From Austropuccinia psidii (Eukaryota > Basidiomycota > Pucciniomycetes > Pucciniales > Sphaerophragmiaceae), in the NCBI GenBank assembly GCA_023105745.1, contig JALGQZ010000004.1, positions 31,183,816 to 31,247,815 of the forward strand: a stretch of 64,000 bases of DNA, read 5' to 3'. Numbering within the stretch: position 1 is the stretch's first letter; each line of letters opens with the position of its first letter. The notes beneath the pieces are model-generated. The model was not told the DNA's origin and made no database searches. It saw nothing but the letters and a program-made list of their open reading frames with translations. This document shows positions 12,204 to 22,351 of this stretch, piece after piece. The translations under genes were made by a program, and so were the position numbers.

Positions 12204-13616
12204 TTTCAAGCCGAGTCTATGATGAAGTGGTAAATAAATGTACAGGAGACTTTAAATCTGACTGTGACACGGATATTCAAGTTTAAAAAGGGTTTATAAT
12301 AGATCATGTAAGGGCTTTGCTATGAGGAATAGTGGTGGTGAGCACTGCTGAAAGCCCTGGGTGCAGTCTTACCAGTTGGGTTACTATAATAAGAGCTAAA
12401 ATACACTAATTAAGGTATACCTGGTTATTATTAAATGGTATAACTGTTTTGGACAGTTGTACTATGTAGGAGCTCAAGACCAGGATGGGGATTCCATTTA
12501 TGGCAGAGAAAAGGCCTCCTTTAATCCTGAAATGGGGTGGAAAGGTCCTCTAGACCATCCACATAGAGGAAGTGAACATTTTTCACTTCAGAGTACTAGC
12601 TTGTGGCTTTCAAAAGTCCTGTATCCTCTGTATTTGGGTCAGATGTGGTCTTGAAGCCACATCTGGGCAGTTTTACCCAATACAGGGTGAATATTTTCAT
12701 CTGGGGACCACACAGCCCTCTTCTGACATGTATGAAATGTAGAAAGCTATGCATAAACTGTATGGGACCCCAGTATTGAATTAACTATGAGCTATTGAAG
12801 TATAAACAAGCTTCTTTGTCTATTTTACACCTCATAATCATAGCTATGGGATAGTATCCCACAGTAAAGGTGTATTGGCCAAACTGTGGGATTTTAACCT
12901 TAAAGCTGCTATACCTTTGTCAGTTTTTGAGATATTGAGCTCAAAGTTGGCTCATTGTGTAGCCCTGGAGGGGATCCACACAATTGTACCTCATTGGGTA
13001 TGGGTAACATTAAATATGGCAGAGTTATTCCATGTTCAATTTTTGTTATCCATATATATTATTTTCTCAAAATCTGTATGGAACTTGTTTGCTCCAAAAA
13101 TTTTGTTCTAGATGAGATATGGGGGAATGGATGGAACCATCAGATAGCCCTGATTTTTCCCTTTCCAAAATGACTTCACTCTCAGTATCTCACACTAAAA
13201 CTGTAGACGTTAGATGAGAGGTGAGTATTTTGTTCACCCTTATTTGACCTCATTCTGGCCATAACTTCTGTAGTTTTGGTGCTAGCTCAGTTTGGCTATT
13301 ACCATTGGATAAATGTGACTTAGAGCTTCAATTTGAATTCCCATTGTCTGGGGTTAAGTCTCTTTCTCTTGATTTCAGATGGAGGTGAAAATTAAGGCTT
13401 ATGTGCAGCAACTACTTTGAGAAGGAATAATTTTGGTATTCTTTACCCTATGATGATGGGACTTGTATATTTGAGAACAGGCGAGTTTCTTCTTTCTTTT
13501 GATACCTTTTCAGATGGTTTTGATCAGCTCCATGTTTTGGTGGTATTTTGCTCTACCATTATTTTATGGTCTTTGGCTTTCATGCTTGTGCTCTGGTTTT
13601 GAGTCACAGGCCGAAA
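12204..13616 (-). repeat. Solo LTR, family C (1413 bp), TSD TGCTA
   Basis: Full-length copy of the LTR that also terminates element E, flanked by a perfect 5-bp duplication, TGCTA at 12199-12203 and 13617-13621. Its ends have decayed from TG...CA to TT...AA. It shares with the other C copies the start block (GAGTCTATGATGAAG), the nested hairpin (12628-12685), the palindrome GGGATAGTATCCC near 12847 and the end block (GTGCTCTGGTTTTGAGTCAC). Orientation is assigned minus because E, whose LTR this is, is read on the minus strand. It is non-coding; ORFs at 12457, 12875 and 13417 are fortuitous. Insertion generated the 5-bp TSD, and later LTR-LTR recombination removed the interior. Confidence 0.92.
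12628..12685. other. Nested hairpin conserved in C LTRs
   Basis: The outer stem CTGTATTTGGGT pairs with ACCCAATACAG, and the inner stem CAGATGTGG pairs with CCACATCTG around a short loop. The same structure occurs at 41643-41700, 45602-45659 and 62076-62132, and more degenerately at 27360-27411. Confidence 0.75.
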
Positions 13617-13621
13617 TGCTA

Positions 13622-14564
13622 CATTGGTAGAATTTGGTCTCAAATCTTTCAGTACTACCTGGTATTTCACCTAGCTTGATAGCCTTTTTGGAAAGAGTTC
13701 AAATTTTTCTGGAAAGCATTGCTGTGACACAACTGCACCAAAAAAATCAATTAAGAAAGGTCCCTTAACTCACTTCCATGCTAATATGTCATCTCATAGA
13801 AATTTAGAATTGATAATCTAACTCAAATGATAAAAAGATTACTCACAAGTGAATCTCAAGAAAAAGAATATCTTTCTTAGAAATGAGAATTTTGTGCTAT
13901 ATAAAAAATGAAATTGTTTTTTTAAAAATAAGGAAGATAAAAAAAGTTTCTTTTTCTTGAATAATTAGAAAATACAGATATTTCATCTTTTTCTGGAATA
14001 TTCTCAAAATAAGAAAAAGGGAGAAAGAAATTTTTAAAATAATTAAATCAAAATAATACATATTTGCCTAGAGTTTCAATATGATAACCAAAAACCTCTT
14101 CTAATTTTTTATTTTTGAAATTTTCTCTAAAATCTTTTTCATTGAGAAATTTGGTTTCATTTTATACTGTTTTACACATGGCTTTTTCAAATTCAAAAAC
14201 TCATGAAATTATTCTTTGAGCTATTCTGAATTAATTCTAATTGAAAATCTTAAATTTTATTTTTTTTCCTCTTTAAAAAGAATATTTCTTTTCAATATGA
14301 AAAATGATCAATTCATACCAAATCTTGAAAATTAAAAAGTATAAATAATAATTTTTCTTTTAAAATTTTTTCTCTCTACTTTCTCCAATAAAATACATTG
14401 CAGCTGGTAATAAGCTCAGCAAGAGATATATTACCAGTTCAAAATCTTCATAAGCCAAATCTGAGGACAGCATTGAAGTTAAAATTGCTAAAAGAGTCAC
14501 TTTATTCACAGCATAAATATACAAACAACCAATGAAAGGGTGTGTGCTTTCTGTCTTTATCCTT
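13622..14564 (+). other. Presumed leader of element G; no 5' LTR seen
   Basis: About 0.94 kb between the solo C LTR and the gag of element G. The 5' LTR of G would be expected here or upstream as a D-family LTR ending ...CATCTTACA, but no such end is visible. 13860-14400 is A/T-rich, low-complexity DNA. Imperfect stems such as CTGGTAAT/ATTACCAG (14405-14438) occur. The 5' LTR was probably deleted. Confidence 0.4.
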
Positions 14565-14593
14565 CATTTTCACTTTAAATTGAAGTGAAAATG
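14565..14593 (+). other. 11-bp perfect hairpin overlapping the gag start codon
   Basis: CATTTTCACTT, a 7-base loop, then AAGTGAAAATG. The last three bases are the ATG proposed as the start of the gag of element G, so the start codon sits in the 3' arm of the stem. Whether it affects translation is unknown. Confidence 0.6.
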
Positions 14594-15403
14594 GTGCATA
14601 CCAGAAATGGAAGCAACTATTCAGTCCAACCAGATGGATGTGGACAGGGAAGAGGCAAGAACAGGTCCATATATGGCAAGTCTTCCTTAAAAAAGAAATG
14701 TCTGGAGGATGCCAGAGCTGCTCCTCATTCCCCAAGGTCCTGTAACTACAAACTTTGAAATTAACTCTGAGCCTGAACTGATTAAAGGCAATGTTTTGAG
14801 GGATGAACCATTTCCAAGTGGCATCCATAGGAATATATCAGTCCCAATACAAAAACTGGTACAGATCAGCCAAGGAAGAGGAGTGAAAAATATTCCTAGG
14901 CCTTTGGAAGGGGGCTATGAACTCCTACTTACATATAAAGAGCTTTCTGGTTCAGGAGAAGACCATAGAACCCTTAGGAGGATGGAGTCCATTGTCTTGC
15001 AAAGACAAGGTCAAAAAAATAAAGAATTGGTTGAAGAACCAAAGTGTTTTATCCATAGACCAGATGAAAGAGTTGGAAATGACCCCAGCTTTGGAGAAAG
15101 AAGGCCAAGTGGCATCAACCAGCTCCAAACAAGCTCCAGAGGTGTCCAAAGGCAAGACCAAAAGACCTCAGAAGAGGCAGAGAGGTTCGAAGAAAAATAA
15201 CAGAAAGGGAAAAGCAAAAGCCAATTGGCACAGACCTCACCCACAAGGGTACAGGATCCCCGAATTGGAGGCTTCAGACATGGATAGTGTATTCAATATG
15301 GCCAGAACTCTTATGTAATTCACAGATAAGGAGCAGGAAAGGATGAACAGGAACTTTCCATGCAAATAATTGATGAAAGAAAACTTATTAAATCTAGTAT
15401 TGA
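14591..15403 (+). pseudogene. gag: gag N-terminal region of element G
   Basis: The frame opens at ATG 14591 (M-V-H-T-R-N-G-S) and continues through a basic K/R/S-rich stretch; it must shift frame near 14700 to continue as open sequence. From 14709 to 15200 and from 14917 to 15318 two overlapping frames are both long and open (163 and 133 codons). The second holds the expected gag-type segment: S-Y-L-type helix, K/Q-rich tail, then 'WHRPHPQGYRIP' and 'MARTLM', which also occurs in the gag of element B (51016-51252). The second frame is therefore probably the true gag; the first is also seen in annotated rust proteins as I recall. Stops follow after 15318. The product would be a nucleocapsid-associated structural protein. 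Confidence 0.75.
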
Positions 15404-15622
15404 TGTAAAACATGGTAAATTTGATGGAAGATCTAATAAATTAACATAAGATATAAATGAATTAAAAAGAATGACAAAACCTTTACTGAATGTTATAGAG
15501 TGAAAAATGCCAAACTTAAGTCAATTTAAAAAACATGTGACAGAATTTAAAGAGAATGTAAAGTGCAGAATGATGAATTGGAAGATATTTCCATTACTAA
15601 GATTAATGACTAACTTGAAATT
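15404..15622 (+). pseudogene. gag linker of element G, heavily broken
   Basis: Translated in the local frames this gives coiled-coil-like, K/E/N-rich sequence with frequent stops. It links the N-terminal gag part to the capsid-like part. Nothing else is recognisable. Confidence 0.45.
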
Positions 15623-16306
15623 TTGAAAACTCATGTGGTAGAAATAGCTCATAATACCAATCCTTTTGCCACACATTTGGAAAGAAGTGACAGTGAAAGG
15701 CAGAAATTAAAGAATTTAATAATTGCACATGTAGAGAAAAATCATAAGAACTATGAACCAAATGAACATATTCCCAGACATTTTACACCTTTGAATGAAG
15801 AAGAACTTTCTGTGAAAGCAAGCTTAACCCCTTTTCTAGGAGAAAATGAGATCTGTGCAAAAGATATTCCAAAAGTAGAAGAATGGCCAACATTCTCTGG
15901 TGAAGGAAAATATATGATTATGAGTTCATCAGAATAATTGATATGTTACAGGAAGATTTTCATATGAATAGTGAAATGATAGTGGCCAAATTACACTCCT
16001 TGCTTACCAGAACTGCAAATAAATGGTATTACAAGATAGGACAAGACCATGGTAAATGTGATTGGCTTTGGTGGAATTATGAGATAACCACCAAATGGGC
16101 CAATAATTATTGGAGAGATAAAATTGAAAATTCTTTTGAAAGTGCCATTTTTAACTGTGAAAAGGATAAGCCACTTATTTGGTTCCTCAAACAGAAAGAA
16201 TGATTATCTGATTTACACCCAGATATGTCTGACCCAATTATTAGTATGACAGTATTCAGAAAATGTAGAGGAGAACTAGAACAGGCAATCAAGTGTAGAT
16301 GGTTAT
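15623..16306 (+). pseudogene. gag: gag capsid-like domain of element G
   Basis: Two consecutive frames (15623-15937 and 15943-16203, continuing past a stop to about 16306) give a retrotransposon gag capsid domain. The motif around W-P-T-F-S-G-E-G-K-Y precedes the helix region 'LQEDFHMNSEMIVAKLHSLL' and 'KWYYKIGQDHG', followed by 'WANNYW' and 'FESAIFNCEKDKP', typical of this gag family. A frameshift lies at the K-Y-M-I-M position (about 15915) and a stop at 16201. In an intact element this would assemble the cytoplasmic virus-like particle. Confidence 0.85.
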
Positions 16307-16338
16307 AGCCCTGTTCAACAGAGGACTATATTAGTGCA

Positions 16339-17152
16339 ATGGAAGATGTCATGACTAGGACAAGAATTGGTAAAACCTGGACTATAAACCCTATGGAGTC
16401 CAAAATAATCCCAAGGATTTCCAGAGAGGATAAAATACCTGAAAGACCTTTCTTGAAGTGTCATGAAAGTGGAAGCACCTCACATTTTGCCAATACCGCA
16501 CCAAAAAGACTAAAATCAATGAAATTCAAGTCATTGAAGAGGTTCAGTGTTCTGAAGAGAAAGAAGAATCTGACCAAGATTCTGGAATTTCTGAAGACAC
16601 ACCAGTAGATAAATATCCCATTGAAAACATCACAGATTTCTTTGAAGTCACTGAAGTGCACAATAACTTACCACAATATAGTTAATATTGCTATAACCTG
16701 ATCAATATCCAGTATTCCAGAATTTGTAAGACTAAACCTGCTAAGGGAAAAGATTACACTTCTGGAGAATCTTGTATTACATCAATACTGATGAATGATG
16801 TTTAAGCCAAAGTAAATTTTGACACAGGGGAATTTTCCACTTGTATAGAAAAAGAATACCTTCAAGTCATATTTCCTGAATGGAAGAACCATCTATTACC
16901 AATGGAGGATGTGAAATTTAGTAATGCCAGTAATAATATGAACCCCTTGGGCATATTGGACACTAATCTTGTGTTTCCTCACCCTGCAGGAAGTGTGAGA
17001 ATAAATACAGAGATAGTAATAATGGAAAACTGTACATCTCAACATATCATTCTTGTAAATTATTACTTAAATATTCATGGTATTAGCATAAATAACCATT
17101 CAGACAGATATTTTGCAATTGGAGAAAATAAAAGACAAATATTTTCCTTTTA
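16339..17152 (+). pseudogene. Nucleocapsid zinc knuckle and aspartic protease region of element G
   Basis: 16339-16608 encodes the nucleocapsid part: 'TRTRIGKTW', then a zinc knuckle that should read C-x2-C-x4-H-x4-C but reads C-H-E-S-G-S-T-S-H-F-A-N-T-A, with the second and fourth ligands lost (about 16459-16497). After a broken acidic linker the protease follows: D-T-G-E at about 16819-16830 stands where the catalytic D-S/T-G is expected, and 16902-17152 gives the downstream part ('NPLGIL', 'VFPHPAGSVRI', 'DRYFAIGENKRQ'). Stops occur at about 16682 and 16804. No active protease is expected. Confidence 0.8.
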
Positions 17153-17264
17153 AAATATTTGCAAACAAATATCAGTAGTATCTCCAAATAAAGATACTTA
17201 AAAAGAAGAATTTGTGACTGATCAACTTGCTTAAGCACAGATTAATCTATCAATATCATGCAAG

Positions 17265-18110
17265 ATGAGGCATGAGCTTATTGATATGTTATACACATAT
17301 AAAAGTGCATTTGAGTCAGATAATGAACAATTAGGTGCTATTAGAGGACATGAAGTTGATATTACTCTTAATATTTACAGACTGTACCCTCCAGTACTTA
17401 GAGGACGAGCTTACTTAGAAAGCCCGAGAGCTAGAGAAGCCTTGGGAAAACATATCCAAGAGTTAATTCAGCTTAGTGTACTAAGAAAAGGAGGCCATGG
17501 TGAGGAAGTTGAACTGACAACTACTGTTATTATTGCTTGGCATAATGATAAATGAAAAATGGTTGGAGATTTGAGAGCTTTGAATACCTACACCGTTCCA
17601 GATAGGTATCCAATTTCTAGAATACAGGAAACTTTGACCCAATTATCCAAAGCCAAGTAAATAACTTTCATGGTGGCATTGAAAGTCTTTCATCAAATTT
17701 TTTTTGATTCCAAAAGCCAAGAAATTAATTGGAATTATAACTCACTGTGGTATTTGTGAGTATCCTAGAATTCCATTTGGTATTAAAAATTATCCATCTA
17801 ATTAGCAAAGAATGATGAATACCATCTTCCCAACAAAAGTATCTGAAGGATGGCTCATTATTTATATTGATGATATAATCATATGTTACAGTTCATGATA
17901 TTTGCACCTTAAAAAGCTTGCAAGGGTACTTGACAAGTTGGAAGGAGTAAGTATGAAGATTTCACTCAAGAAATGTAGCTTTGGCTTTGAATAACTTGAA
18001 GCATTGGGAAATATTGTTTCTGTTTTAAGCTTGGGTATTGACAAGAACGAATTAGCAGCAGTGTCACTTAAGTCAATAACCCAGGATAAGAAATAAATGA
18101 TGTATTTTCT
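17265..18110 (+). pseudogene. pol: Reverse transcriptase of element G
   Basis: The N-terminal RT part is open at 17265-17555, covering 'LGAIRGHEVDITLN' and 'YPPVLRGRAYLESPRAREAL'. It continues through a stop into 'MVGDFRALNTYTVPDRYPIS' (17560-17625). The catalytic motif Y-I-D-D is intact at 17863-17874 in 'WLIIYIDDII'. The region between (17650-17830) is frameshifted: fragments corresponding to the MDAxKGFHQ and MPFGIKNAPS blocks are recognisable but damaged. The thumb region continues to about 18110. An intact protein would copy element RNA into DNA. Confidence 0.9.
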
Positions 18111-18179
18111 TGTATTTTAGAGCTATTACAGGCAAAACCTGAAAGACGTTGAAATTCTAGCCAAGTAGATCTATAGAAT

Positions 18180-18783
18180 CTGTGATCAAAAGACAGTATT
18201 TGAGATGAAAAAGGAAAGAATTAAAGTTTATGAGAAGATAAGGAAAGCTCTTACAGAAGCAGCCTTATTCCTTATGCCAGACTGGAATATACGTTTTGAG
18301 TTTGTAATTGATGCATGTGGAGATGGATTAGGGGCAGCCCTACATCAAGTCAAAATTATTGATGAAAAAACTCCATAAGGGCCATTTTGTTACCTCTAAG
18401 GGCAAATGAAACCAACAGAAGCCAGATATAGTGAAAGCCAAATGGGGTGCTTATGTATGGTATGGGACCTTTAGAGATCACACTATTATCTTGATGGAAG
18501 TGTTTTTGAAGTTATAACTGACTTTAATGCAGTGAAATCACTTGTTAACATGAAGATATCCAACAGACAAATGGTGAGATGGCAGATAGCTATTCAAGAA
18601 TATAGAGGTAACATAACTATAGGTCATAAGGCAGGAAATATTTATAAGAATACTTATGGACTTAGTAGGTGGGCATTAGCCAATACTCCTGATAACCAAG
18701 CTTATGTGCCTTTGGAAGCAGAACCACAGATTCCAATTGAAGGAATTAACATAACTGATATTGGGACTGAATTCTTTGAATAA
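18180..18783 (+). pseudogene. pol: RNase H domain of element G
   Basis: Reading through stops gives 'MPDWNIRFEFVIDACGDGLG' and 'AALHQV' (about 18276-18350), then 'KPTEARYSESQMGCLC' (about 18410-18460), '[20 protein letters not shown]', and '[11 protein letters not shown]' to '[13 protein letters not shown]' with the tail '[15 protein letters not shown]'. The Asp of I-D-A, the Glu of E-A-R-Y/Q-M-G-C-L and the Asp of I-T-D are present; the final N-A-D-G-L-S block has changed to N-T-Y-G-L-S. Several stops separate the fragments. The normal role is to degrade RNA in RNA:DNA hybrids during reverse transcription. Confidence 0.87.
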
Positions 18784-20280
18784 GTAAGAGAGTCTCATAA
18801 AAAAGACAAAAATTGCCATATTTTGACAACCTTCCTGGAAAAAGACTGCAAAGACACATCTCTGGTTAATTCACTGGATGAAATATGGAAAAATTACTAT
18901 TCTGAAGGAAAATTTCACTTTTTTGATGGCATAATTTGACACAGAACCAAACATTCTTGTGTAATAAAATTATGAAGTAGATTGCTTATTAATACCATTC
19001 TTCATGAATTTAATGATAGCATCTATTCTGGACACCTTTAAGAAGACGAAAAACTTGAAAAATTGAAAAACTGTGCATGGTGGCCATCTTGGAGGAAAGG
19101 GACCATTGAATACTGCCATACATGTGACAGATGCCAAAAAGCAAACACGAGTAAATTCAAAAAACTTGGACTTATGATCCATATTAAAGAACCAAAATAC
19201 CCTTGGAAGGTTTTTCACATATATTGGGTCACAGCACTTCCTCCAAGTGGTGACAGAAGCTATAATGCTTGTTTAGTAATTGTATACAGATACAGAAAAA
19301 TTGCCATATTATTACCATGTCATAAGAATGACACTGCTCTGAATACAGCTCCACTTATTTGGAATAGAGTTATTTCTCATACAGGGTTATTTAAGAATAT
19401 AATAAGTGAAAGAGACCCCAAGCTCACATCTGCACTTTGGAACAATCTTCATAGATTTTTCAGGACCAAATTATCAGTTTTGAAAGCATATCACCCTCAA
19501 ACTGATGGGTTAGCAGAGAGAATAATTAAAACCTTAGAGGACATGATTAGGAGATTCTGTGCCTATGGATTAGTAGTCAAATAGTTAGATGGATTTACCC
19601 ATGAATGGTGCACTTTAATAACTGCATTAGAGCTGGCATATAAGAAATCAGTTCATTCTTCCACAGGTAAAACTCCTGCTATGTTAGAAAAAGGATGCAA
19701 TCCAAGACTCCCAGAAGACACACTGAGGAAAGACTTAATTGACATCCATCCTACAGCTTCCAGCTTCAAGATTATGCTTGATAAAGTGAAAGACCATGCA
19801 AAACAAAGAATTAATGACAATTTTGACTATGCAAAACAGAAGTAGGACAAGATTAATAAAGTACCAGAATTCAAAGGAGGGGACTTAGTTATAGTTTCAA
19901 CCTTGAATTCTAATAATATAAAAAGACCAAAGAAACTTCAAGATTCTCATGTAGGACCTTTTGTTATTGTTGCCTTAAATGTAACCAATGCAGTTAAAGT
20001 GTAATTGAGTGGTGAATTAGAAAACAAACATCCCACCTTCCCAGTCAGCCTAATAAAAATTTATCAACCAGATGATGAAGAATTGTTTGCTTTAAGGAAC
20101 CTAACTCATTTAATTATACCACCAGTGGAAAAGAATGAAGATAAAAACATCAAGAAAGTAATTAAAGAAAGGAGACCCAGGGTTAGAAATAAAGAGAATA
20201 TCTTGTCAGATATAGAAATCCGGTACATGAAGATGAGTGGCTGGTAGAATCAGATATACCTGAATCAGATAAACATTTGA
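18784..20280 (+). pseudogene. pol: Integrase of element G with C-terminal chromatin-binding region
   Basis: The zinc-binding N-terminus spans about 18985-19160: 'SIYSGHL' then 'CHTCDRCQKAN', with the C-x2-C half intact. The catalytic core is in the frame 19063-19584: the first catalytic Asp (expected in M-D-W-V-T) is Tyr, the second site reads S-E-R-D-P instead of S-D-R-D-P, and the glutamate in G-L-A-E-R-I is kept. The D-D-E triad is therefore broken. Downstream, stops at 19582, 19843 and 20002 interrupt 'KTPAMLEKG', 'GPFVIVALNVTNAV' and 'ELENKHPTFPVSLIKIYQP'; the end near 20220-20280 resembles the chromodomain tail of chromoviruses (R-N-K-E-N-I-L). Non-functional. Confidence 0.9.
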
Positions 20281-20448
20281 GAAGATTTAGACATAAAAGA
20301 ATGCCACAAGCCTAAATATGTCTATAAATGTTCTTCAAATTACTTGATCTGAGTAATATGAAGAGGTTGGAAAGTGGAAATTAACCCCCTTTTGGGGCCA
20401 TTTTATTCTGAAATATCATTAATAAAATTGTAGTAAAATTTTATTTTT

Positions 20449-20461
20449 TGGTGGAAGGTGA
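20449..20461 (+). promoter_or_regulatory. Polypurine tract of element G
   Basis: GGTGGAAGGTGA lies immediately upstream of the 3' LTR start TGTGAGCC at 20462, the expected position of the plus-strand primer for reverse transcription. Confidence 0.6.
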
Positions 20462-22351
20462 TGTGAGCCTTGAGGTTTATGTTACAAACACAAATAGACC
20501 AGAGCTGATATGATGATGAATTATGAGCCATTAATAACCCATAAGTAATGCATATATCCAAACTTCATCGTTTTGATTTAAGAAAAAAGAATAAATTTTT
20601 TGTGAGTAAGTAAATCCATGGATTTAGGGCCAGATTTGGATTCTACCCAAAAATTAACCTAGGGTAGCTCCATAGATTTAATAAGTTTAAATTAACTCTA
20701 TGAGGTGGTAATATGGAAAATAATTCAATACCACATAAAAGAATTGTGAAAAGTTTTGTTTTTCTCAATTTAATGCCAAAATAATGGGAATGTGAGAAAT
20801 CCCATGTTATGTATACACTTGAATGAGTGTTATGCATTTTTTTGGAACTTAAAAACATGGTATTAATACATACAGCTCTGGTAGGCCCATCGTGAATATA
20901 AGTCTTTAAGCCTAAATTACTATTTTTGACATGAAAATAGCTAAGGGGGGACAGAAGGAATAAGATAGAGCAAGGGTATTCAACTTCTGAGGCCTCTGAG
21001 GCGTGGAAAGCTCTAAAGCTTGTATCCATGGATGACCATGTCCCAATTAATATACTAAAACTTTTTGGGAACTTAGTTACCAAGTTAAACTCTCCTTAAA
21101 TCATAAGAAAATTGCAAAAAGATGCTATTTTGATGTGAAAAGGAGGTAAAGAGAAACTTATACTCCTGTAACCATGTTAATTCTTAATGATTTTCCATAG
21201 ATAAGCCCTGAAAGAGTAATTAAAACCTCTTTTGGACTAGTATCCATTGATTTACCTCATAGCAACCAGCTATGCTGTGTCATTTGCAATTCTACATAGA
21301 AATGAGGTAAAAACTTCAAAAATTCATTCAAAATACAATTCTTGATGAATCTTTCTAAACTTTTATAGAACAATAAGTAATGGTATTATTAGGAAAAAAA
21401 CCAAAGATACTTATGGTTTCATAAGTAAAATTGAAAGGTTTACTTACAGTCCATTTTTGATGATTCCATGTGAAACACTGGATCTTCAAAAATTAACAGA
21501 AAATACAACCTGAAATGAAATTTCCATGGAAATTGATAACTTTGAGAAATTGATTTTCTTTTTAAATAAAAGAATATTTACAGTTGTAAATACTTTTATT
21601 CTTAACCATAAATGGGTTGGTAGTCATGTAAAAGCCTTAATTGAGTAATTGTGATAATCTTACATGACAACAGATGATGCAATCAATAATACAAAAAGGA
21701 TAATTTCTTTCTCACTAACTGGTCTTTCAGTTTTCTCCATGTAATGCCTCTGTGAGCTGTTGTTGACTTAAAAGAGGCCTCTTCTTGCTGTTTTTTGAAA
21801 ATTATCTTATTATCCATTTATACCTTTAATACCAACAAGTAAGTATTAGTTAAAGCTTTTCTTAAGTGTTTTATTCTTTCAAAATCAATCAGAAAAATTT
21901 GAAAGAATAGAAATAAACTATAATTTGTTTTAAATAAATTTTTTATCCTTTAAATCCACAATTTATCTGTCAAATCTTTCTACCAACGCTTTCCAAGGTT
22001 CATTGGAGTATTAGTGAGTAGTTTTATTTAATTCTTAAAGTTTTTTTATCTAGAATTAGTTTTCTTCAGGAATTATATTTATAATTATTCTTGAAAAAGA
22101 TAGTTATATATTAAAATAATTTTATTATTTTAATAAAGAAGTTTCATTATTAAATACTTTTAATTGATTCTTGTAGACAATTGACACTTACTGTTATAAT
22201 CAATAGTAGTGTATATCAAGTAAGAAAAATAATTAATTATTTAATTATTTAATTGTGGCTATAATGAGTTTTATTATTAAATTCCATAAGAAAAGTCATA
22301 GTACTGTTAACTTCAGTAATATTATCAACAGTTTCATAGACACATCTTACA
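20462..22351 (+). repeat. 3' LTR of element G, family D (1890 bp)
   Basis: Starts TGTGAGCCTTGAGG and ends GTTTCATAGACACATCTTACA-type sequence, with TG...CA termini. It matches the solo copy 24917-26786 along its length (for example AAGTAAATCCATGG, the AACCTAGGGTAGCTCCATAG block, GAATGCCTCTGTGAGCTG). A 146-codon antisense ORF (21083-20643) is partly conserved in the second copy (25411-25145). No matching 5' LTR is seen. Confidence 0.9.

Larger units (their letters stand above)
14591..22351 (+). mobile_element. Ty3/Gypsy retrotransposon G, 5'-truncated, degenerate
   Basis: Plus-strand order is gag, zinc knuckle, protease, reverse transcriptase, RNase H, integrase, polypurine tract and 3' LTR, the Ty3/Gypsy arrangement. 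The internal region has many stops and frameshifts. Key catalytic residues are lost in the zinc knuckle and integrase, while the RT YIDD is kept. The 3' LTR (20462-22351) is family D; no 5' LTR is found, so the TSD cannot be checked (the bases after the 3' LTR are CCTAA). The protein is very close to gag/pol proteins I recall from Austropuccinia psidii. It is non-functional, but the most complete pol region in this window. Confidence 0.9.

Noticed and set aside
12457..13602. Four ORFs of 60-78 codons as small genes.
   Set aside because: They lie within a solo LTR and are not kept open in the other C copies.
14502..15244. Minus-strand ORFs of 69-108 codons opposite the gag of G.
   Set aside because: Shadows of the gag frames; composition mirrors the sense coding.
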